Counted from the first letter of the stretch, positions 36,642 through 45,267 are shown. The stretch is DNA of 64,000 nt from Paenibacillus antarcticus (GCF_001637225.1 NZ_LVJI01000048.1:236521-300520), one strand, 5' to 3'. Notes: generated by a model not told the origin, from the sequence alone. Translations and numbers: made by a program.

Positions 36642-38120
36642 CTATCTAATTCCGAATCGAAATCTTCTCCGCTTCACCATTTCCGGGACAATTCCTTGAA
36701 ATAGTTGACCCATTAATTTATCCATCTCTTCACATTGATCGAAAGGATCGGTATGCATGGGTACACTATAAACTTTAGCTATATTGAGTTGTTTACGAAG
36801 ACGATGTATAGCATCCGAAGGCGCAAGCGGAAGACAATACACCCATTTATTCTGAGGATGTCTCGTTAGACTATTGATAACATCCACCATTTCCTGCATC
36901 CGCCACTCCGAACCCCAACCCACAAGAATCGGTACATCCGCACGCAGAAACTCTTCCAGTCGATCATTCTCCTGGTATGATCCCAAATCCATAACAACAC
37001 AATCGTAGCTACCTCCAAGCAATTCAATCACATTGGCTCTTGCCGTCTGTCGATAATAATCAACGCCTTCTACGGAGAAACGTCGATCACGTTGTTGAAC
37101 TAAATCATTCTCCCCTTCGACGATTTGCTGAATTCTACTAAATGCTTTCGCTTCCATATTCATCTCAACGATGGCCACTTTTCTGAAATTTCTAGCCAAA
37201 TAATGAGCTGTGCAAATCGCTGTATGCGTAGTCCCCGCACCTGAACTCACGCCCATAACTGCAATCACCCGATTCCCAATATGCCCAGTTACTGTACTTA
37301 GAGATGAATGACTAAGAGATCCTTGTCTATGATTCATCAACGCAACCATAACTTCATTTGCCGATTGATAACGATCTGCAGGGGATTGGTGTAAACATTT
37401 ACGAATTATCGGTATCATTCCTTTTGGGAAATCATTACGAACGACAGAATCAACTCCCTCTGACCATTCGCTAGCTAACCCACCTGTTGCGAGAAATAAG
37501 AGCAATGCCCCTAATCCATACAAGTCAGATCTTGCATCACTTTGACCACTACCATACTGTTCTGGAGCTGCAAACCCGACTGTCCCAAGCTTTACTGTAT
37601 CCTGATTCTGTTCTTGCTTAAAATTTCGAGCGATTCCAAAATCAATTAGTCGTAAATCTAATTGTGACGTCAGCATAATATTTGATGGCTTGAGGTCACG
37701 AAATACAATGGGAGGGTCATGTCTGTGAAGATAATCAAGTACATCAAGTACTTGTTCGGCTAGCTGTATTATGAAATCATTCTTCACTATTCCACTTCTA
37801 CTACTCAAATATTTCTCCAGTGTCACACCTTGGATATAGTCCATGACCAAGTAGGCATTTCCTTTGACATCCGGTGGGAAAAAATCCACAATCCTCGGAA
37901 GTCTTGGATGACTCAAAGTTATCAATAATTCAGCTTCATCCTCGATGTTAGTAAATTGCTGTGGAAAAGAAAAACACTGTTTCAATGCCCACTGCTTTCC
38001 AGGTAACTTCAGATCATCAGCCAAATAAACATGGCTCATACCTCCAGATCCAATAACATGTTGGATCAAGTACCTTCCCCCAATAATCGTTCCTTTTAGA
38101 AGTAAGAAGCGTCGATTCAT
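36642..38120 (-). CDS. Ser/Thr protein kinase fused to a TadZ/MinD-like domain
   Basis: About 492 residues. Residues 15-265 are a Hanks-type kinase: glycine loop IGSGGMSHVYLA, lysine in WALKQC (about 48), catalytic VFRDLKPSN (His of HRD replaced by Phe), LIDFGIA, and AAPEQY. The C-terminal 200 residues form a MinD-like domain beginning IAVMGVSSGAGTTHTAICTAHYLARNFRKVAIVEMN, a P-loop with T-T but no lysine. There is no membrane helix and no PASTA domain, unlike PrkC. It heads the Tad-like locus behind a promoter and hairpin, so I infer control or localisation of the machine by phosphorylation. ATG 38120, seven bases after GGAGG, is the better of two adjacent ATGs. Confidence 0.82.
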   Translation of the reverse strand: MNRRFLLLKGTIIGGRYLIQHVIGSGGMSHVYLADDLKLPGKQWALKQCFSFPQQFTNIEDEAELLITLSHPRLPRIVDFFPPDVKGNAYLVMDYIQGVTLEKYLSSRSGIVKNDFIIQLAEQVLDVLDYLHRHDPPIVFRDLKPSNIMLTSQLDLRLIDFGIARNFKQEQNQDTVKLGTVGFAAPEQYGSGQSDARSDLYGLGALLLFLATGGLASEWSEGVDSVVRNDFPKGMIPIIRKCLHQSPADRYQSANEVMVALMNHRQGSLSHSSLSTVTGHIGNRVIAVMGVSSGAGTTHTAICTAHYLARNFRKVAIVEMNMEAKAFSRIQQIVEGENDLVQQRDRRFSVEGVDYYRQTARANVIELLGGSYDCVVMDLGSYQENDRLEEFLRADVPILVGWGSEWRMQEMVDVINSLTRHPQNKWVYCLPLAPSDAIHRLRKQLNIAKVYSVPMHTDPFDQCEEMDKLMGQLFQGIVPEMVKRRRFRFGIR

Positions 38121-38141
38121 CATTCAACCTCCATTTCACAC

Positions 38142-38214
38142 AAAAAAAAGAAAGTACCCTGAAAAGTAAAGAACCGGTCTAAACCGTATTCTTCGAACTC
38201 TTCGGGATACTTTC
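38142..38214 (-). terminator. Terminator-like hairpin in the leader of the kinase operon
   Basis: GAAAGTATCCC pairs with GGGTACTTTC (one bulge) around a structured 44-base interior that itself holds AAGAA.CGGT/ACCG..TTCTT. On the minus strand the stem is followed by eight T. It ends about 10 bases before the kinase ribosome binding site, but downstream of the predicted promoter, so it may be an attenuator as well as the terminator of the DinB gene. Confidence 0.7.
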
Positions 38215-38246
38215 CCTGTTTGTTTCTATTGGTTAATTTTGGTATT

Positions 38247-38276
38247 ATTATAAATCATTTCAAAGATACTTGTAAA
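38247..38276 (-). promoter_or_regulatory. SigA-type promoter of the Tad-like locus
   Basis: On the minus strand -35 TTTACA (5 of 6), 18-base spacer, perfect -10 TATAAT. It begins right after the DinB stop and upstream of the hairpin, giving a leader of about 115 bases. Confidence 0.6.
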
Positions 38277-38279
38277 GGA

Positions 38280-38747
38280 TTATTTTCGAAGTGCAAATGT
38301 AGCACGATTCCTCTCGATTTGTCCAATATGCCCTTGCAGATGCGTTGACATCTTTTTAATAATATCTTTAAGTAGTATAGTTCCATCGGTGGAATGTGTT
38401 CCCGCTCGTTCTCCATCTACATCACGAATACTCTGAAGTGTTGGAGCGAATACTTTCCTCAACAACACAAACAACGCAACTTGATCTTCAATATCCCTTA
38501 AAGAATATTGTAATTCACTTGTCCATAGGTTCTGGTCGAAAGCTTGTATGACGGGGTTATCTTCTGCCAGAATTGCTTTAATCCTGTGTTGTAATATCAT
38601 TTCAGTATCAACCACATGGACGATAATTTCTTTTATACTCCATGACGTAAACGTAGGTTTATAATTTAATTCTTCAACCGGAATACTACGTACGAATTGC
38701 GCAAACACTTCCGCGTCAGCAATAAACGAAACTATATATTGTTGCAA
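38280..38747 (-). CDS. DinB-like (DinB_2) family protein
   Basis: 155 residues forming the four-helix DinB/YfiT fold: metal-binding histidines are likely in IVHVVDTE (about residue 48) and in MSTHLQGHIGQIERNR (about 134-138). WSIKEIIVHV and the spacing of helices are typical. Members include metal-dependent thiol S-transferases and proteins of unknown function. It stands alone, 30 bases after the methyltransferase stop, and ends just before the Tad-like locus promoter. Confidence 0.82.
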   Translation of the reverse strand: MQQYIVSFIADAEVFAQFVRSIPVEELNYKPTFTSWSIKEIIVHVVDTEMILQHRIKAILAEDNPVIQAFDQNLWTSELQYSLRDIEDQVALFVLLRKVFAPTLQSIRDVDGERAGTHSTDGTILLKDIIKKMSTHLQGHIGQIERNRATFALRK

Positions 38748-38777
38748 AAGATAAACCCCCTCATGTAATTCAATCCA

Positions 38778-39848
38778 TTAATATTTAATCATATGAAGTG
38801 TTATTTCATCGCGATTATGAAATAGCTGTTTAGCATATTGTAATTGCATCTGATCCTCTTCGAATGAAGCAATCACTTCCTTGATTAACGCCATTGGCTT
38901 CTTATGCATTAGCTTCACGGTAACAATGGCTGTGCCCCCTGGGGATAGACAATAGAGTAGATCTTTAACGAGCTTAACCATTTGTTTCGGGCTCCAACTC
39001 ATATCACATACTAACAGATCAAATTGATTGTCACGGAACTTCACTTCTGAGGCATTCTTTCGCATAATCTTTAATTGCGAGTTATTCACTAATGACTCGT
39101 GCATCTTCGCTGGATCAACCGCCGTCACGTGTATGCCACGCTCAAGTAAGAATGATGTCCAACCTCCAGGTGCTGCCCCAATATCAAGTGCATGACGAAA
39201 TGCTGAGAAATCAATACCGAAGGATCTCTCTGCCTCTAGCAATTTGAATTTGGCGCGAGAAATCTGCCCTTGTTCTTTTTGAAAACGAACAGCTCCACCA
39301 TTCCAGTCAGAGATGTTATCTTGAGGACGCGATACACCAGCATAAATATGATCCGATGAAACAAATACAGACAGCGTCCATTTAGCATCTTGCACCGTGA
39401 ACTCCGAGTGTAATCCTTCCAATTCTACGAGTAAACGTTCCCTAAGTGCACCTGCACTCTGCTCACTCAAACTATGTTCTGATTTACGAACTTGAAGTGA
39501 AACACATGCACCTTGTAGTTCTTCTTGACGAAGTAAATAAGCCTTCAATTCACTTACACCAACATCTAATTGATCAGCACCAATCTCGATATCCACGGGC
39601 TGAATATGACGTACGAAAATAGGAGCTTGATTCGCTATCATGCTTGCGACTTCATTCCATGTATATGCAACGCTCACCAAAAATACTTCGCCCGAGATAA
39701 GTACGGTACTTTTGACACTACCGAATAAGCGACGTAGTTCCTCTTGTGCGAAAGGAGCAAATCCATGATTTGCTGTAACTATAAACCGTGACTGACGTTG
39801 CTCTTGTTGTTCTACCTCTTCATTTATATTTACATTGTTATCATCCAA
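38778..39848 (-). CDS. RlmM-like SAM-dependent rRNA methyltransferase
   Basis: 356 residues. The C-terminal half is an FtsJ/RrmJ-type Rossmann domain: ALDIGAAPGGWTSFLLERG (SAM motif) at about 219, VTAVDPAKM, LVCDMSWSPKQMVKLV and IVTVKLMHKKP, where the lysines and aspartate make the K-D-K(-E) set. The N-terminal half looks THUMP-like (FAQEELRRLF). This is the arrangement of RlmM, which makes 2'-O-methyl-C2498 in E. coli 23S rRNA; the exact target here is unknown. It lies six bases after the ABC ATPase on the same strand. Confidence 0.82.
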   Translation of the reverse strand: MDDNNVNINEEVEQQEQRQSRFIVTANHGFAPFAQEELRRLFGSVKSTVLISGEVFLVSVAYTWNEVASMIANQAPIFVRHIQPVDIEIGADQLDVGVSELKAYLLRQEELQGACVSLQVRKSEHSLSEQSAGALRERLLVELEGLHSEFTVQDAKWTLSVFVSSDHIYAGVSRPQDNISDWNGGAVRFQKEQGQISRAKFKLLEAERSFGIDFSAFRHALDIGAAPGGWTSFLLERGIHVTAVDPAKMHESLVNNSQLKIMRKNASEVKFRDNQFDLLVCDMSWSPKQMVKLVKDLLYCLSPGGTAIVTVKLMHKKPMALIKEVIASFEEDQMQLQYAKQLFHNRDEITLHMIKY

Positions 39849-39854
39849 GTTGGA

Positions 39855-40628
39855 TTAACCTCCAGAAGTTACCTTGATCCAGGGACGTCCGCCGTCCCAT
39901 TCCAGTTCAACTGGAATGTCATAGGTACGCATAATCATATCTTTATTTAGAACTTGTTCTTTCGGTCCTGCACCAGCTAAGCGACCATCTTTAATAAGAG
40001 CAACATGGGTAAAAAGTGGAACGATTTCTTCCACATGATGAGTAACATAGACGACCGTTATATCGCGTTGTCGCAAACGATCTACTTCAATTAGCATTTT
40101 TTCACGTTCAAACAGATCAAGACCAGCACAAGGCTCGTCCATGATGAGAAGCTTAGGATTCCCCATTAAACAACGAGCAAGCAACACTTTTTTACGTTCC
40201 CCTTGAGATAAGGTACCTAATGTATGTTCCGCTAATCGAGCCATATTCATTTCTTCAAGTAGACGATATGCATCCTCTTTCACTTCAGAAGGAATAGTCT
40301 CATAGAAACGCAAATACGCATACGCACCCGTAGCTACAACTTCCCACACGGGATCCGTCATAGCAAATCTATCTAATAAGGAAGGACTGATATATCCAAT
40401 ACTTTTGCGAATTTCACGAATATCACACTGCCCATACACATTGCCCATTACTTCAACTCGACCACGACTAGGAAACAGATATCCTGTCATCATTTCTAAC
40501 AATGTTGTCTTTCCAGAACCGTTCCTACCTAGGATAGCCCAGTTCTCACCACTTTTAATCTCAAGAGATACATCATTCAGTATAATATCATTCTCTCTTT
40601 GTAGCGTAATATTTTGCATCGATATCAT
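39855..40628 (-). CDS. ABC transporter ATP-binding protein (YlmA/ModF-like)
   Basis: 257 residues, one ABC domain: Walker A GRNGSGKTT at about 35, signature LSQGERKKVLLARCLMGNP, Walker B LLIMDEPCAGLD, His switch YVTHH. The last 35 residues are family-specific. Resemblance is to stand-alone ATPases such as B. subtilis YlmA. No permease or binding-protein gene is nearby, so transport is unproven. It lies directly behind the thioredoxin-like gene with no gap. Confidence 0.82.
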   Translation of the reverse strand: MISMQNITLQRENDIILNDVSLEIKSGENWAILGRNGSGKTTLLEMMTGYLFPSRGRVEVMGNVYGQCDIREIRKSIGYISPSLLDRFAMTDPVWEVVATGAYAYLRFYETIPSEVKEDAYRLLEEMNMARLAEHTLGTLSQGERKKVLLARCLMGNPKLLIMDEPCAGLDLFEREKMLIEVDRLRQRDITVVYVTHHVEEIVPLFTHVALIKDGRLAGAGPKEQVLNKDMIMRTYDIPVELEWDGGRPWIKVTSGG

Positions 40629-40946
40629 TCATGTCACACTCCTTATCGCTTCTAATAACTCTTCCACAGAACCCATACGATAGCGAATCCTTGCTGGATA
40701 GCTGCGATCTGCATCCATAAGCAGCAGAGCAGGTACACTTTTAATCTGGTACTCTTGAGCTATTTCAGGCATCATATTAACATCAGCCACAGACAGTATT
40801 TCTGAGGGAAGTAAATGTTCCGCCACTTCCAACATCCGTCGAGCAACTTTACAGGTTCCACATAGTGGTGTGTACAGAAATACAGCCATAGGTTTACCCT
40901 TATGATCCATTTCAGAGCGTAATTCTAACTCATTCAGAAGCCTCAT
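40629..40946 (-). CDS. Thioredoxin-like protein
   Basis: 105 residues, one thioredoxin fold: FLYTPLCGTCKVARRMLE has the CxxC pair (CGTC) at the right position, and VPALLLMD supplies the cis-proline. It resembles the small YusE-type thioredoxins of Bacillales. It is cytoplasmic, with no signal. The stop of the cREC gene overlaps its start (ATGA), so translation is coupled. Confidence 0.85.
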   Translation of the reverse strand: MRLLNELELRSEMDHKGKPMAVFLYTPLCGTCKVARRMLEVAEHLLPSEILSVADVNMMPEIAQEYQIKSVPALLLMDADRSYPARIRYRMGSVEELLEAIRSVT

Positions 40947-41299
40947 GATACATCAGCAGCCTTCGCAATACGATGTAACATCTCATCACTCATTGGCCCG
41001 TTGTGGAGAATCATATCCGCAGGTTTATGCTCATACAACAACTGGTACATCTCCTGCTTTCCTGACATACTTGACGTATGTAGATAAACCTCGCGTGGAT
41101 ATAATCCTTCTCTAATGATAGCCATCACTACATCTCTACCACACATGTCACTATCGAATCCAAGTTCGTAATCAAGTGATAAGATATCAACGTCACTTTC
41201 ACGAAGCATCATCAAACATTCCTCACCATTACGAGCTAAGGCAAATCCTGTAGGACACCGACGGTAATCATCTAAGTACAAATGAATCATAGTCATCAT
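40943..41299 (-). CDS. cREC (cyclic-phosphate processing receiver) domain protein
   Basis: 118 residues. The pattern IHLYLDDYRRCPTGFALARNGEECLMML followed by DILSLDYELG matches the receiver-like cREC domain (LDDxRxxP near the start and LDxD/ELG near strand 3), not a classical response regulator. cREC proteins are predicted to handle cyclic nucleotide or other cyclic phosphate products; none of the immediate neighbours is an RNA-end enzyme. It is the first gene of a coupled set with the thioredoxin-like protein and ABC ATPase. Confidence 0.72.
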   Translation of the reverse strand: MMTMIHLYLDDYRRCPTGFALARNGEECLMMLRESDVDILSLDYELGFDSDMCGRDVVMAIIREGLYPREVYLHTSSMSGKQEMYQLLYEHKPADMILHNGPMSDEMLHRIAKAADVS

Positions 41300-41340
41300 C
41301 CCTTCTATGGTTTGACACTCTCTCTCTCTACATGTTCTCT

Positions 41341-42195
41341 TTATGGCGAAGTCCAGCGGAGAACTTTGGAGATGTCCTCATGATGTGTTCCATCGTTCCC
41401 TACTTCCGTCTCCATCACAATTGCCGCATTCACAATACCTTTGTACTTCAATAGCTTTTGAATAGGCTTCTCCCCAATGAAACCTTCTCCCACGCGTGCA
41501 TGGCGATCTTGCCCAGAACCGTAAGGAAAGCGGGAATCGTTAAGATGAACAGCTATGAGATTACTCCAATAATCCAATACCTCACCTTTTTCGAATAACG
41601 AATCCGTATGAGAAGTATCCCATAATCCTGCCGTAAATGCATGACATGTATCGAAACAGAAGCCAATTTTATCAGGATAATGGGATAACTTACGTATATT
41701 AACCATTTCCTCAAGCGTAGTGCCCATACTGTGGCCATGTCCCGCTTGATTCTCAATTAATATCTTTGTCTGTCCTTCCCACGAAGAGAGTACCTCATTA
41801 AGACATTTTAATATATTTTTATAACCTTGTAACGGGTCTTTTCCTTTATAGTGACCAAAATGAACCACCACCCCCAGTGAACCACAGGCTTCTGCAATAC
41901 ATAGATCATTCTGTATTGACCTCACTGTTAGATCGTACAATGACTGTTCTTGGCTCTGATCTACAGCTAGATTGACTGGATAAGGCGTATGCGCAATACT
42001 TACAATTCCGGCCTCTACGCATAAGATCTTGCATCTTTCTGCGTCTTTACCATCAAAGTCTTTAATATGCAAACTACGTGGGTTCTTAGGGAAATATTGA
42101 AAAGATCGAGCCCCCATATCAATCGCGCGACGTGCTGCTTTAGCATAGCCACCTCGAATACTGATATGACTCCCGATCTTCAGGTTATCGATCAT
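41341..42195 (-). CDS. nfo: Endonuclease IV
   Basis: 284 residues. Family motifs: IGSHISIRGG at the N-terminus, the zinc ligands in VVHFGHYKGKD, ILIENQAGHGHSMGTTLEEM, IGFCFDTCHAFTAG, HLNDSRFPYGSGQDRHARVGEG. It cuts the backbone 5' to abasic sites. It overlaps the glycosylase gene by 11 bases, so abasic sites made by that enzyme can be processed by a cotranslated partner. No separate ribosome binding site is seen, so translational coupling is likely. Confidence 0.95.
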   Translation of the reverse strand: MIDNLKIGSHISIRGGYAKAARRAIDMGARSFQYFPKNPRSLHIKDFDGKDAERCKILCVEAGIVSIAHTPYPVNLAVDQSQEQSLYDLTVRSIQNDLCIAEACGSLGVVVHFGHYKGKDPLQGYKNILKCLNEVLSSWEGQTKILIENQAGHGHSMGTTLEEMVNIRKLSHYPDKIGFCFDTCHAFTAGLWDTSHTDSLFEKGEVLDYWSNLIAVHLNDSRFPYGSGQDRHARVGEGFIGEKPIQKLLKYKGIVNAAIVMETEVGNDGTHHEDISKVLRWTSP

Positions 42196-43000
42196 GCTGA
42201 CATGTAGGGCAATAGAACGATTTTTTACTATTCAACTCCGTTTTAACTACAATACCACCACATTGAGAGCAAACTTCACCTTCACGGTCATATACTTTAA
42301 ATGCTAATTTATAGCCACCTGTATGAGAATCATCTTTCATCACGGGTGTATCAATATAACCACCAGCATCGACAGCTTTTCTTAGAACTGATTTCATACT
42401 ATTGTATAATCGCTCGATAGCTTCTAGCCCTAGATCCTGAATCTTAGCCGTTGGTAATAATCCCGCTTCAAAGGCAATCTCATCAGCGTAACGATTCCCA
42501 ATTCCGGCAATGACATGTTGATTCACAAGTAACGTTTTCAAAGCACCACGACGACCATTCACAATATTTAGGAACCGCTCACTATTCATTCTTCGATCCG
42601 TCACTTCCGGACCAAGTTGACCCAGTACTTGTTCTACTTCCTTGGCAGACAATAGATGAACGTAGCCTAACCGAAGACCCATAAAGTAAAGCGTCGTTCC
42701 TCCAAATGTAATTTCTACTTGCGTATTCCGCTGAGGAAGATCCTCTTTCTTACCAACATATAAGAGACCACCAAGCATAAGATGCACTAACAATCTACGT
42801 CCGTTGTTTAAATGAAAGTTCAAATATTTACCACGACGTTCTATAAAAATAACCCTTGTATTCAATAATTCAGAGATGAAAATATCCTGCTCGATATTAA
42901 TGGACTTCTCCCTATTTACGATAACATTCGTGATGGGAACATCCAAGATCTGATCAGAAATGATTCGTCTGTAATTTTCCATTTCGGGCATTTCAGGCAT
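42185..43000 (-). CDS. Divergent Fpg/Nei-family DNA glycosylase
   Basis: 271 residues from MPEMPEMEN, with the catalytic Pro2 and Glu3, a conserved lysine in RRGKYLNF (about 58) and a C-terminal zinc finger CSQCGG...YCPTCQ. The frame is open further upstream, but a glycosylase of this class needs proline as its free N-terminus, so ATG 43000 is the start. Compared with ordinary MutM, PELPEVE has become PEMPEME. The arginine before the last zinc ligands (R258 of E. coli Fpg, in QRATFYC) is lysine here (SKKSFYC). It removes oxidised bases by analogy; which lesions is open. A standard mutM may be elsewhere in the genome. Confidence 0.85.
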   Translation of the reverse strand: MPEMPEMENYRRIISDQILDVPITNVIVNREKSINIEQDIFISELLNTRVIFIERRGKYLNFHLNNGRRLLVHLMLGGLLYVGKKEDLPQRNTQVEITFGGTTLYFMGLRLGYVHLLSAKEVEQVLGQLGPEVTDRRMNSERFLNIVNGRRGALKTLLVNQHVIAGIGNRYADEIAFEAGLLPTAKIQDLGLEAIERLYNSMKSVLRKAVDAGGYIDTPVMKDDSHTGGYKLAFKVYDREGEVCSQCGGIVVKTELNSKKSFYCPTCQHDR

Positions 43001-43070
43001 GTGTTCTTCAACCCTTTCATCTTTCATGTGTATAATTATGACGCCATTCATTGAATAGCTTACATTTATT

Positions 43071-43859
43071 TTAAGCCGTTAGGAAATTAAGAAGCTCATG
43101 TAAGTCCTTGCAAATAACATCTGGTTCCACGCCAGTAGACTGGATATGCTGTTGCAAGTTATTTTCTGTAGTGATTCCAGTAAGAACTAGGACCGTTTCA
43201 CAACCAGCTGCAGCACCAGCAGCAATATCAGTACGCATATTGTCACCAATGACAATCACGTCTGTTGCCTCCATACCTAATTTATCCGTTGCATAGGTCA
43301 TTAAATGACTGGAAGGTTTTCCAATGACAATAGGTTTCACGCCAGATCCTGCTTCGATTGCAGCAGCGATTGTACCTGCACCTGGTATTTGTCCATCATC
43401 AGAAGGAAGAAGTAAATCAGGGTTAGTTAGAATGAATTGTGCACCTTCACAAATCCAACCAATCGCTGCAGATAATGAATGATATGTAAAAGTTCGGTCA
43501 ATCCCTTGCACCACATATTGTGGAGCATGATCTACTTCTTGTAACCCAGCTTCTGATAACGCATGACGTAGCCCATGTTCACCTAGGACTGCCACTCTTG
43601 CTCCTGGTGATTCGCTAGCAATATACTTTGCCGCTGCTTGTGAAGATGTACAAACATCGCGAGGAGCAGCTTTAATGCCCATACCATTTAATACATCTGC
43701 TACATCTTCTGCTGTTCGAGATGAGTTATTAGTTACGAATAAATACGGAATATGCAATTCTTTCAACGTATTTATAAGTGTGTCTGCTCCTGAAATCATA
43801 TGTTTCCCATGATACAACGTACCATCTAGATCAATTAATAGACCTTTAGACTTCTTCAT
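43071..43859 (-). CDS. HAD-IIA (NagD/YutF-type) phosphatase
   Basis: 262 residues from ATG 43859. LLIDLDGTLYHGKHM (motif I), LFVTNNSSRTAEDVADVLNGMG (motif II with the C2 cap following), and VIVIGDNMRTDIAAGAAAG (motif IV) define the NagD subfamily. Members dephosphorylate sugar phosphates or p-nitrophenyl phosphate. The frame extends 24 codons upstream, but the family N-terminus is at this ATG. The ribosome binding site AAAGGA is some 12 bases away, rather long. It is followed on the same strand by the glycosylase gene. Confidence 0.85.
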   Translation of the reverse strand: MKKSKGLLIDLDGTLYHGKHMISGADTLINTLKELHIPYLFVTNNSSRTAEDVADVLNGMGIKAAPRDVCTSSQAAAKYIASESPGARVAVLGEHGLRHALSEAGLQEVDHAPQYVVQGIDRTFTYHSLSAAIGWICEGAQFILTNPDLLLPSDDGQIPGAGTIAAAIEAGSGVKPIVIGKPSSHLMTYATDKLGMEATDVIVIGDNMRTDIAAGAAAGCETVLVLTGITTENNLQQHIQSTGVEPDVICKDLHELLNFLTA

Positions 43860-44185
43860 TTCTAAGAAACATCCTTTCAATGTAAGACCCATTAATTTGT
43901 AACTATCCATTAAATTAATGATGTGAAGCATTAATTATGTTACATAATGCTCTATTGAACCCATATACTCCGAAATGTTACACCTTCCACTATCACTTCA
44001 GATAGTGGGAAATGTTTCAATAAATAATACTAACGATACTTAACAAATCATTATTTTGTGACACCTAAGGCATATAACACCTCATATCGCATCATTTCCA
44101 CTCATCATTCGTCATATATTATCGAACTATAACTGAAATCCCTAGCATTTTTATGGAACCCTGTGTCTAAACATGCGCTTGCCCG

Positions 44186-44229
44186 GAAAATAATTGATGG
44201 TTATTTCCAATGTAATACACATCAATTAT
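44186..44229 (-). terminator. Terminator after rnz
   Basis: ATAATTGATG pairs with CATCAATTAT across a 20-base loop, with T-rich sequence after it on the minus strand. Between here and 43860 I see no gene; an inverted repeat CCACTATC/GATAGTGG lies near 43990. Confidence 0.5.
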
Positions 44230-44230
44230 C

Positions 44231-45160
44231 TCATTGTATACGTTCAATTGGAAGAATGTGAAATTCTTCTGCTAACATGGTATTCGGGAAAATCTCTTTA
44301 GCTTCTTCAAGAAGCTGTCCAAGTTGTTCCATGTCCTTATATCTTGAACTGAAATGCGTCAAAACCAATTGTTTCGCTTCTGCCTCTTTAGCAGCGTTAG
44401 CGGCTTGAACTGCTGTACTATGATAATACTCGTGAGCAGTCTCTACCATCTCATGGAGAAATGTAGCTTCATGAATAAGCATATCTGCACCTTGTGCTAA
44501 GATTACAACAGCAGGACACGGGCGGGTATCTCCTAGAATGGTTACAATTCTTCCCTTCTTCGGCTGTCCCAACACATCTTCTGGTCGTAACACTGTCCCA
44601 TTCTCTAATTCAATACTCTCACCAGACTTAAGCTTACCATACATTGGACCTGGTCTGATCCCATGCGATTCTAGGAGTGTCTGATTCAGACTCCCTGTAC
44701 GATCCTTTTCCGTCACACGATAACCATAGCTGTCTATTCGATGCTCCAATAATCTAGATTCAACAACAAATCCCTTATCTTCAAAAATAATTCCACCCTC
44801 ATGCTCCACTACCTCTAATACATAGTCCACACGTGATTGACTTAGTTTCATGGTCGTGTCTAAGAATTCTTTAATCCCATGAGGTCCATATACCGTTAAG
44901 GGCGAAGTCCCACCTTGATTATTACGACTAGCAAGTAATCCAGGAAGACCAAATAGATGATCTCCATGTAAATGTGTTATAAATATTTTCTCCAGTTTAC
45001 TGAGCTTTAATGGTGAACGAAGGATCTGATGTTGGGTAGCCTCACCACAGTCAAATAACCAGAAGCTGCGTCTTTCTTCGAATAAACGCAGTGCGATAGA
45101 GGTCACATTTCGTTGCAGCGTTGGAACACCTGCATTCGTACCAAGAAACAATAATTCCAT
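44231..45160 (-). CDS. rnz: Ribonuclease Z
   Basis: 309 residues. MELLFLGTNAGVPTLQRNVTSIAL is the standard RNase Z start. The metallo-beta-lactamase signature is THLHGDHLFGLPG; further ligands are in LGDTRPCPA, HEATF and LTHFSSRY. It trims the 3' end of tRNA precursors that lack an encoded CCA. The frame opens at GTG 45190, but the family N-terminus places the start at ATG 45160. It is separated from metH by a hairpin. Confidence 0.93.
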   Translation of the reverse strand: MELLFLGTNAGVPTLQRNVTSIALRLFEERRSFWLFDCGEATQHQILRSPLKLSKLEKIFITHLHGDHLFGLPGLLASRNNQGGTSPLTVYGPHGIKEFLDTTMKLSQSRVDYVLEVVEHEGGIIFEDKGFVVESRLLEHRIDSYGYRVTEKDRTGSLNQTLLESHGIRPGPMYGKLKSGESIELENGTVLRPEDVLGQPKKGRIVTILGDTRPCPAVVILAQGADMLIHEATFLHEMVETAHEYYHSTAVQAANAAKEAEAKQLVLTHFSSRYKDMEQLGQLLEEAKEIFPNTMLAEEFHILPIERIQ

Positions 45161-45190
45161 GCTTCTATACTTTCTCCTTTCAACAACCAA

Positions 45191-45226
45191 GCATAAGATC
45201 CCCCGAAATATCGGAGGATCTTATGC
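45191..45226 (-). terminator. Hairpin between metH and rnz
   Basis: GCATAAGATCC pairs with GGATCTTATGC, with an inner CCGA/TCGG. On the minus strand only weakly T-rich sequence follows, so termination of metH transcripts may be partial. Confidence 0.55.
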
Positions 45227-45267
45227 TGATATGTCCAAGTGGTATTTACTTCATATATAACGTTGCT

